DNA from: Deltaproteobacteria bacterium | GTDB taxonomy: Bacteria; Desulfobacterota; Desulfobacteria; Desulfobacterales; B30-G6 | Reading direction: 5' to 3' | Assembly: GCA_022340465.1 (NCBI GenBank) | Contig: JAJDNW010000003.1 | Location: 1-64,000 of the forward strand | Length of the DNA stretch: 64,000 nt | Shown: positions 58,139-64,000 of the stretch, one piece after another | How the letters are laid out: each line of letters starts with the position of its first letter | How positions within the stretch are numbered: position 1 is the first letter of the stretch | The notes under the pieces: model-generated | Database searches by the model: none | Seen by the model: the letters and a program-made list of their open reading frames with translations, nothing else | What the model was told of the DNA's origin: nothing | Made by a program: the position numbers and the translations under genes

Positions 58139-59257
58139 ATGAAGGGCAAGCCGGTAGTCCATCCTGTCTACATGACGGCAACCTATAAATTCGATCGGTC
58201 GGACGACCTGATCGACGTCGTGCAGAACCGTACCGGGTACATCTACTCGCGCTGGGACAACCCTTCGGTAAGGGCTGTTGAGCAGGAACTGGCAAAGCGG
58301 GAAGGGTACGAAGGCGGCCTGGGGTTCGGGTCGGGCATGGCTGCCATTACCACTGCCGTCATGGCCAGCACCAGGGGCGGCGACAGGGTGGTGGCCACCC
58401 AGGAGGTCTACGGCGGCACCTATGAACTGCTGCATGACCTGCTGCCGGCATACAACGTGAACACGATCATGATCAACTGCTGGGACCGGGACCGCCTCCT
58501 GGCAGAGATCGAAAAAGGCCTTGCCGTGCTGTATCTGGAGACTCCCACCAATCCATTGCTGCGCGTGGTGGATATCGCGCCGCTGGCCGAGGCCGCCCAT
58601 GCCAAGGGAGCCGTGGTACTGCTGGACGCCACATTTGCGTCGCCCATCAACCAGCATCCCGTAGATCTGGGGGTGGATGTGGTGATACACAGCGCCACCA
58701 AATACCTGGGTGGCCACCACGACGTCACGGCCGGTTTTGCATGCTGCAACGATCCCTATTTCAGCAAAATGTGGGGTCTGCGCAAGGTCCTGGGCGGCAT
58801 CATGGACCCCATGAGTGCCTTTATGATCCTGCGCGGGATTCAGACCCTGGAGCTTCGCATGGCAAAACACAACGAGAATGCCCAAAAGATCGCAGCGTTC
58901 CTGGAAAAACAGGAGAAGATCAAAACGGTCAACTACCCGGGCCTGCCCTCCCATCCGGACCATGACGTGGCCGTGAGGCAGATGAGCGGTTTCGGCGGGA
59001 TACTCAGCTTTGAAATCGACGGCGATTTCGACCGGACCAAGCGCTTCATGGATCAGCTTGAAACGATCAAACTGGCCACCAGCCTGGGCGGGGTGACCAG
59101 CCTGGCCAATCAGCCCATCACCAACACCCACGTTGCTCTCAGCCCGGAAAACCGTGCCAAAGCCGGCGTCAGCGAAAGCCTGGTCCGTTTGTCGGTGGGC
59201 ATCGAAGATGCCGGCGTACTGATCCGCGACCTCGAAAGGGCACTGGCTGCGATCTGA
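58139..59257 (+). CDS. Cys/Met-metabolism PLP-dependent lyase (cystathionine/methionine gamma-lyase family)
   Basis: This 372-residue PLP enzyme has YIYSRWDNPSVRAVEQ, GFGSGMAAITTA, LETPTNPLLRVVDI, the PLP lysine in VIHSATKYLGGH, and a final SLGGVTSLANQP and VRLSVGIED. These are signatures of the gamma-family (MetB, MetC, MetY, methionine gamma-lyase). Which reaction cannot be decided from sequence. The ATG at 58139 is preferred, with CGGAGGGAGC upstream, over 58124. It lies alone before an alpha/beta hydrolase gene. Confidence 0.92.
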   Translation: MKGKPVVHPVYMTATYKFDRSDDLIDVVQNRTGYIYSRWDNPSVRAVEQELAKREGYEGGLGFGSGMAAITTAVMASTRGGDRVVATQEVYGGTYELLHDLLPAYNVNTIMINCWDRDRLLAEIEKGLAVLYLETPTNPLLRVVDIAPLAEAAHAKGAVVLLDATFASPINQHPVDLGVDVVIHSATKYLGGHHDVTAGFACCNDPYFSKMWGLRKVLGGIMDPMSAFMILRGIQTLELRMAKHNENAQKIAAFLEKQEKIKTVNYPGLPSHPDHDVAVRQMSGFGGILSFEIDGDFDRTKRFMDQLETIKLATSLGGVTSLANQPITNTHVALSPENRAKAGVSESLVRLSVGIEDAGVLIRDLERALAAI

Positions 59258-59330
59258 ATGCAAGCTCCTGCGACCTTTGAAATGTAAAATTCGAAACACT
59301 CAAACCGGGTTGGAAAAAAGAAGGTGACCG

Positions 59331-60116
59331 ATGGTCCGTGAAAACGGTTACGTGAAGTCGGGGAGCGGGCGTTTGGAGGTCAGATGGTACGGTCCGGATC
59401 CCGGCGAAGCCACCACGCTGGTGTTCCTGCACGAAGGACTGGGTTGCGCCGCCATGTGGCGCGATTTTCCTTCCGACCTGGCGGCAGCCACCGGTTGCGG
59501 CGCGCTGGTTTACAGCCGCCTGGGCTACGGCCGGTCCGATGCCTGTGACCTGCCAAGGCCCTTGCGTTTCATGCACCACGAAGGGCAGACCGTGCTGCCC
59601 GAACTGCTGGAAAAGACCGGGGTGAGGGATTGCATATTGATTGGGCACTCGGACGGCGGATCCATCGCCATCATTCACGCCGGCAACGGCCCTGAGGTGC
59701 GCCTGCGGGGGCTCGTCACCATGGCGGCCCACGTGTTCTGTGAATCCCTGACCATCCAGTCCATTCAGGCCGCCAGGAAAAATTACCTGGAGGGGGACCT
59801 GCGCGAGAAGCTGAAAAAATACCACGGCCGCAACGTTGACTGCGCCTTCTGGGGGTGGAACGATGCCTGGCTGCACCCCGATTTCAAAAAGTGGAATATC
59901 GAGGCGTTTCTTCCGGGTATCAACGCACCCCTGTTGGCCATTCAAGGAAAGGAGGATCCTTACGGGACGCCGGCACAGGTGGAAGCGATTGTGGGTCAGG
60001 CCGGCGGACCGGCAGACCCGCTGATGCTGGACGCCTGCGGCCACGCCCCCCACCGCGACCGCCCCAATGCCACCCTCCGGGCAATGAGCAATTTCATTCG
60101 AAAGATAAAAGCGTAA
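59331..60116 (+). CDS. Alpha/beta-fold hydrolase
   Basis: This 261-residue hydrolase has an oxyanion-hole segment FLHEGLGCAAMW, the nucleophile elbow IGHSDGGS (Ser), a late Asp region near KEDPYGTP and a final CGHAPHRD His. It has no signal peptide. The substrate is unknown; relatives cleave esters, thioesters or C-C bonds. AAGAAGGTGACCG precedes the ATG. It follows the PLP lyase gene by 73 bp. Confidence 0.9.
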   Translation: MVRENGYVKSGSGRLEVRWYGPDPGEATTLVFLHEGLGCAAMWRDFPSDLAAATGCGALVYSRLGYGRSDACDLPRPLRFMHHEGQTVLPELLEKTGVRDCILIGHSDGGSIAIIHAGNGPEVRLRGLVTMAAHVFCESLTIQSIQAARKNYLEGDLREKLKKYHGRNVDCAFWGWNDAWLHPDFKKWNIEAFLPGINAPLLAIQGKEDPYGTPAQVEAIVGQAGGPADPLMLDACGHAPHRDRPNATLRAMSNFIRKIKA

Positions 60117-60273
60117 TGATCATCGTGGATGATTATTGCAGTTTTATCTTTTTCACGCAGTGAAAGACACTTTTTAAATCAGAAACCGCTTGGGCATGTC
60201 GTGCTTTTGAAGATCCAACCGGTTTTCAATCTCGGCAGATTTTATTCGGGAAAATATCCAGGCGGATTCTGGT

Positions 60274-60774
60274 TTAAAAAGGCCAGAAGGCGTTGTCGTG
60301 CCAGATAGCCTCGGTGATTTCCCTGTCGATTTTGGCCAGGTATTCGAGGTGCCCGGTCTCCCATTCGGCCAGCCATGTATAAAGGGCTTTCTCTTCAGGC
60401 TCTGCGGTCTGTTCGGCCCTTTGTGAATACAGCTTTATGGCTCGCTCCTCCATACCCATGGCGGCGGATACGGCAGCGGATTCGAAGCTTGCGGCGGCGA
60501 TGCCTGCCTTCAGTTCATCGGTCAGCACGGCGGCGGCGACCTGTTCCTGGCTGCCGTCCAGGGCGCGTGGTTGAAATCTGCCGGTTTTTTTATAGGCCTT
60601 GTACTGCTCGGAAAGCATTTCCACGTGGCTTCCTTCATCCGCGGCCATCCTGGTGAAAAAATCCTTCACGACCTGCTTTTCGGCGCCGTCGGCCGCTTTT
60701 TCGTAGAAGGCCTTGCCGCGGATTTCCAGCAGCAGGGCGCTTTTGAGAATTTCCAGGGGTTTTGATTCGGACAT
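60274..60774 (-). CDS. Ferritin-like (rubrerythrin-type) diiron protein
   Basis: This 166-residue helical protein has the two-helix metal sites of the ferritin-like/rubrerythrin group: EIRGKAFYEKAA and ADEGSHVEML in the first half, then MEERAIKLYSQRAEQ and WETGHLEYL in the second. It lacks the rubredoxin domain. Such proteins reduce peroxide or store iron. GGGAGGTCAA precedes the ATG. It is divergent from the deacetylase-like gene. Confidence 0.88.
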   Translation of the reverse strand: MSESKPLEILKSALLLEIRGKAFYEKAADGAEKQVVKDFFTRMAADEGSHVEMLSEQYKAYKKTGRFQPRALDGSQEQVAAAVLTDELKAGIAAASFESAAVSAAMGMEERAIKLYSQRAEQTAEPEEKALYTWLAEWETGHLEYLAKIDREITEAIWHDNAFWPF

Positions 60775-61149
60775 TTGACCTCCCTTTACGTGTCAGAAAC
60801 CGTTCGTTCGGAACCGTCCATCTTTTCCGAACATGTCAAACACCGTTGCCGTTGTCAAACCCGATTGTATGCGAAGGCCCCGTTTAAATCAAATCTAAAT
60901 TGAGCGCTCAATGTCGGGGCGAAGAAAAATGGTGCCCGGGAGTCCGATAGGGCACCTTCTGCTGTCTGTTCAACCGGGCGATTCATACAATAACCTGACA
61001 AATTAGCTCTGTTCTTGATAATTTTGTAGGGAACCATTATGAAAACTCTGATAAATCCGTCTTTGCCATGTCATGCTCTGAAAAATCGATCAAATTGTAC
61101 GACAGGGTCTGGACCAAGCTGAAACAATGATGTTCAGGCAGGGAAAAGG
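60775..61149. other. Divergent intergenic region
   Basis: This 375-bp gap separates the ferritin-like gene from the deacetylase-like gene. It contains the palindrome ATTGAGCGCTCAAT at 60899-60912, a candidate regulator site. No coding sequence is seen. Confidence 0.5.
60899..60912. promoter_or_regulatory. Candidate palindromic operator
   Basis: ATTGAGCGCTCAAT is a perfect 14-bp palindrome between two divergent genes. Placement and symmetry suggest a dimeric repressor site. No regulator gene lies beside it. Confidence 0.4.
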
Positions 61150-62181
61150 ATGATTACCGTATTTTCTGAAAAACATCACTTGCAGTTCGGCCAGTACGAA
61201 CTGATCGACGGCAAGCTAGTGACTCCTTTCGAGTGCCCGCAGCGGATGGACGCCATCATGCAGCGAATCGCCGATGTAAATCTCGGCGACGTCATCGAAC
61301 CGCAGGCGTTCGGCCTCGAGCCCGTTACCGGGATACACACGGAAGCGTTTGTGGAATTCATGCGCACCGCCCATGACAAGTGGCGGGAGCGCCACGGCGA
61401 TTCCGATGCCCTGCCGATCTGCTGGCCCACGCGAACGCTGCGGCAAAAATGTCCCAAGGAGATCGACGGACTACTCAGCTACTACTCCTTCGATGCCGGG
61501 ACGCCCATCACCGCCGGCACCTGGGGGGCGATCACCGCTTCGGTCGACGTTGCCTTGACAGGGGCAGATCTGATTCGCAGGGGGGAGTCCAGCGTGTTTT
61601 CCGCCTGCCGGCCGCCGGGGCACCACGCGTCGGCCGAGGTCTACGGCGGGTACTGCTTTTTCAACAACGCCGCCGTGGCCGTCCAGGCGCTTATCGACGG
61701 CGGGGCGGAGCGGGTGGCCCTTCTGGACATCGACTATCACCATGGCAACGGGAGCCAGGCAATTTTTTATGATCGGGACGATGTTCTCTATGTGTCCCTG
61801 CATGGCGACCCCCGTCAGGAGTTTCCCTTTTTCCTGGGATATGGCGACGAAACCGGCCGGGGTGCGGGCAGAGGCTTTACCTGCAACTACCCCATGCCCT
61901 GGGGGACGGAGTGGAAGGATTACGGCGAGGCCCTTGACAGGGGCCTCGCCCGGATCCGGGCGTTTTCTCCGGACATCCTTGTCGTTTCCCTGGGCGTGGA
62001 CACGTTCGAAAAAGACCCCATTTCAAAATTCAAATTGAAAAGCGACCGGTTTCAAACCGTCGGGGAAAAGATCGCCAGAGAAACCGACCGCCCTTGTTTG
62101 TTCATTATGGAGGGCGGGTATGCCGTGGAGGAGATCGGCATCAATGTGGTCAATGTACTGACAGGCTACTTGAATGCCTGA
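61150..62181 (+). CDS. Histone-deacetylase family (acetylpolyamine amidohydrolase-like) protein
   Basis: This 343-residue enzyme has the arginase/deacetylase-fold active site: CRPPGHHAS with the His pair, GGYCFFNNAA, LLDIDYHHGNG with metal-binding Asp and His, and a C-terminal MEGGYAVE. It resembles bacterial acetylpolyamine amidohydrolases, which remove acetyl groups from acetylputrescine and related compounds. GGGAAAAGG precedes the ATG. It is followed after 40 bp by an N-carbamoylputrescine amidase-like gene, so the two may act in one polyamine pathway. Confidence 0.92.
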   Translation: MITVFSEKHHLQFGQYELIDGKLVTPFECPQRMDAIMQRIADVNLGDVIEPQAFGLEPVTGIHTEAFVEFMRTAHDKWRERHGDSDALPICWPTRTLRQKCPKEIDGLLSYYSFDAGTPITAGTWGAITASVDVALTGADLIRRGESSVFSACRPPGHHASAEVYGGYCFFNNAAVAVQALIDGGAERVALLDIDYHHGNGSQAIFYDRDDVLYVSLHGDPRQEFPFFLGYGDETGRGAGRGFTCNYPMPWGTEWKDYGEALDRGLARIRAFSPDILVVSLGVDTFEKDPISKFKLKSDRFQTVGEKIARETDRPCLFIMEGGYAVEEIGINVVNVLTGYLNA

Positions 62182-62206
62182 AATTTGAAACGCTCAACTT
62201 AGGCGA
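62181..62206 (+). repeat. Dispersed GAAACGCTC motif, copy C
   Basis: AAATTTGAAACGCTCAACTT begins here and runs into AGGCGA, overlapping the stop of the deacetylase-like gene by one base. It shares its core with copies at 18187-18212 and 19994-20018. Confidence 0.45.
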
Positions 62207-62221
62207 AAGGAAACGAGCATC

Positions 62222-63112
62222 ATGCCGGAAACGGAGACCGTCAAAATAGCCCTGGTGCAGATGCCCTGCTCGAAAGAGCGCGAGGAAAATTGCCGGAAAG
62301 CTTTCGAACAGGTGCAAAAGGCCGCGGATAAGGGGGCCGAAATCGTCTGCCTTCAAGAGCTGTTTTCAGGACAGTACTTTTGTCAAAAGGAGGAATTTTC
62401 ACCTTTTGACGATGCGGAAGCAATCCCCGGACCGTTGACCGACAGGCTTTCATCCCTGGCGGCCGAGACAGGCGTGGTACTCATCGCTTCCGTGTTCGAG
62501 CAGCGGCGGCGGGGATTGTATCACAACACCACCGTCGTGTTCGAAACCGACGGGCGGCTTCTGGGAAAGTACAGAAAAATGCACATCCCCGACGATCCGG
62601 GATACTACGAAAAATTTTATTTCACACCGGGTGATCTGGGCTACGTGGTGTTCGAAACCAGCGTGGCCTCCGTCGGCGTGCTGGTTTGCTGGGACCAGTG
62701 GTTTCCAGAGGCCGCACGCATACTGGCCCTGAAAGGCGCACAGATCATTTTTTGCCCCACGGCCATCGGGTGGGCGCTTGGCGATCCATCCGAAACCAGC
62801 CGTCGGGCCGAGGAGAACCGCCGGGAACAATTGGCCGCCTGGATCGATATCCAACGCAGCCACGCCATCGCCAACGGCGTGTTCATTGCTGCTGTCAACC
62901 GTGTCGGCACCGAGGGCGGCATCGAATTCTGGGGCAACAGTTTCGTTTGCAATCCCATAGGCAGGATTACGGCTGCAGCCGATGCCTCGCCCGCAACGCT
63001 TTTAGACGACTGCGATTTGGGGCAGATAGACTACTATCGGCAGCGGTGGCCGCTGCTGCGGGACCGCCGCATCGAAACCTATGCGGAGATCATGCAGCGC
63101 TGTATCGACTGA
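62222..63112 (+). CDS. aguB: Nitrilase-superfamily amidohydrolase (N-carbamoylputrescine amidase-like)
   Basis: This 296-residue protein has the Glu-Lys-Cys triad of nitrilases: Glu in CLQELFSGQYF, Lys in YRKMHIPDD, and Cys in VLVCWDQWFPE, with the later segment TAIGW. The sequence resembles N-carbamoylputrescine amidase (AguB), which releases putrescine from the agmatine pathway. AAAGGAAACGAGC precedes the ATG. With the upstream deacetylase-like gene and the potABCD-type importer in this window, polyamine breakdown or salvage is likely. Confidence 0.9.
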   Translation: MPETETVKIALVQMPCSKEREENCRKAFEQVQKAADKGAEIVCLQELFSGQYFCQKEEFSPFDDAEAIPGPLTDRLSSLAAETGVVLIASVFEQRRRGLYHNTTVVFETDGRLLGKYRKMHIPDDPGYYEKFYFTPGDLGYVVFETSVASVGVLVCWDQWFPEAARILALKGAQIIFCPTAIGWALGDPSETSRRAEENRREQLAAWIDIQRSHAIANGVFIAAVNRVGTEGGIEFWGNSFVCNPIGRITAAADASPATLLDDCDLGQIDYYRQRWPLLRDRRIETYAEIMQRCID

Positions 63113-63264
63113 AGGGGACTGCAGCACCTCCCACCGATGGCTCATTGAATTAGCGGACAGTAATCAGTAATTCCCACAGTGGTAGCGGGCATGATGGTTC
63201 CCAGGATTCTTTGCTGGATCCAGGCAGGAAAAACAAGGCATAAAGATCCGGCAACCTGGAAGGG

Positions 63265-64000
63265 TCAGGGCACCCCTTGCGACGTTGCCGCCGCCTTGTG
63301 CAGCAGGACCGTCAGGGGCAGCGTCGTAAGGGCCACCAGGCCCAGCACGATGGTTGCGGCTCCAAGCCCGAAAGTGTCGCCGAACATTCCGAGAGCCGGA
63401 GGGCACACGGCGGCAGCCGAGATGATGACCGTGTAAAAAAGGCCGAAAGCGCGTGGAACGTGGCTTGGAGAAACAAAATCGGCAACCGAACCGTAAAGCA
63501 CCGACGAGGTTCCGTGCAGGGCAAGCCCCAGAAGCGGCAGGAATGGCAGCACCGCAGGCAGGGGCATGGCGTAAAGATAAAGGATTCCCAATCCGCTCAG
63601 CGCCTCGGTGGCGACGATGGAGGGGATGACGCCGATCCTTTCGGCCAAGACGCCGCAGAGAAACTTTCCCAGGGCACCGCCGATGTAAAGCAGGGCTAGG
63701 GCCAGACCGGCTTTTTCCATGGGCATGCTTTTCTCTATCAGCAAAAAGGGTAGAAAAGTGATCAGGGCCGCACGTACGGCCGTGTCTATGAATCCGATTC
63801 CGGATAAAAAAACGAAGGCCCTTTTGTTGATGATACCCCAACCACGGTTCCTGCACCGCTTGCCGCCGGGTTCGGTCTCTATTCCGCCGGCATGGCTGCT
63901 GCACAGCAGCCGGTAAAGGCATGCCGTCATAAGGAGGCCGAGGGCGCCGTAGCCGACGCACAGAGAACGCCAGTCGGTAACCATGAGCACAAACGCGGCC
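63265..64000 (-). CDS. MFS transporter, C-terminal part (cut by the window end)
   Basis: This partial gene encodes at least 245 residues and continues beyond the window. Five to six hydrophobic segments and a GGALGKFLCGVLAERIG loop, a form of the MFS conserved motif between segments, mark it as a major facilitator superfamily member. Segments near DTAVRAALITFLPF and GLALHGTSSVLYGSV fit the C-terminal half. It converges on the amidase gene. The substrate cannot be read. Confidence 0.85.
   Translation of the reverse strand, partial: AAFVLMVTDWRSLCVGYGALGLLMTACLYRLLCSSHAGGIETEPGGKRCRNRGWGIINKRAFVFLSGIGFIDTAVRAALITFLPFLLIEKSMPMEKAGLALALLYIGGALGKFLCGVLAERIGVIPSIVATEALSGLGILYLYAMPLPAVLPFLPLLGLALHGTSSVLYGSVADFVSPSHVPRAFGLFYTVIISAAAVCPPALGMFGDTFGLGAATIVLGLVALTTLPLTVLLHKAAATSQGVP

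Noticed and set aside
1-64000. tRNA, rRNA, CRISPR arrays, insertion sequences, integrases.
   Set aside because: None could be recognised by eye; a tRNAscan or IS search was not possible here.

Overview
The window reads as part of a chromosome of a strictly anaerobic, probably sulfate-reducing desulfobacterium (former Deltaproteobacteria, Desulfobacterales-like). This is an inference. It rests on MttB-superfamily corrinoid methyltransferases, Hdr/Qmo-type electron-transfer genes, a B12-dependent ribonucleotide reductase, glycyl-radical chemistry, sigma-54 regulation and a probable selenocysteine codon. No rRNA, tRNA, CRISPR array, transposase or phage gene was found.

Layout. (1) 0.1-8 kb, minus strand: a histidine-degradation block running from urocanase (hutU) and histidine ammonia-lyase (hutH) into a four-cluster ferredoxin, a molybdopterin oxidoreductase and a MATE exporter. 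(2) 8.3-18.1 kb: a HutC-type regulator, then a corrinoid methyl-transfer module: corrinoid protein, MtmB homologue without pyrrolysine, UroD-family methyltransferase interrupted by an in-frame UGA followed by a SECIS-like hairpin, thioredoxin-fold protein, CobW-type GTPase, MttB homologue, and (opposite strand) a RamA-like activator. Perfect CTTGTATATACAAG operators stand before hutU/hutC and before the corrinoid module, so both are probably controlled by HutC and induced by urocanate. A pathway for N-methylated histidine derivatives is the main hypothesis. (3) 18.2-29 kb: ACR3-UspA fusion, thioredoxins, FmdB-like protein, a Tat-exported ferredoxin with membrane partner, OsmC, a DUF1638-like protein, and two PAS/sigma-54 activators with several -24/-12 promoters and enhancer-like repeats. 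(4) 29.1-38.2 kb, one sigma-54 promoted operon: TusA-like and DsrE-like proteins, MvhD, two HdrA-like flavoproteins, a QmoC-like membrane subunit, MetV and MetF. This looks like a methylene-THF reductase complex wired to the quinone pool, suited to oxidising the methyl groups released by region 2.

(5) 38.4-49.1 kb: HypD-like glycyl-radical enzyme and activase, a CitE-like lyase, a complete polyamine-type ABC importer (potABCD order) and a serine hydrolase. (6) 49.4-54.7 kb: NrdJ, then a PfkB kinase coupled to a third methyltransferase of the MttB superfamily. (7) 55-64 kb: LemA and TPM-domain proteins, a Cys/Met-type PLP lyase, alpha/beta hydrolase, ferritin-like protein, acetylpolyamine amidohydrolase-like protein, N-carbamoylputrescine amidase-like protein, and an MFS transporter cut by the window end. 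Polyamine uptake and breakdown is a plausible theme for parts of 5 and 7.

Intergenic DNA holds several inverted repeats and three families of dispersed repeat. All family calls come from reading motifs and remembered family sequences; no database search was run.
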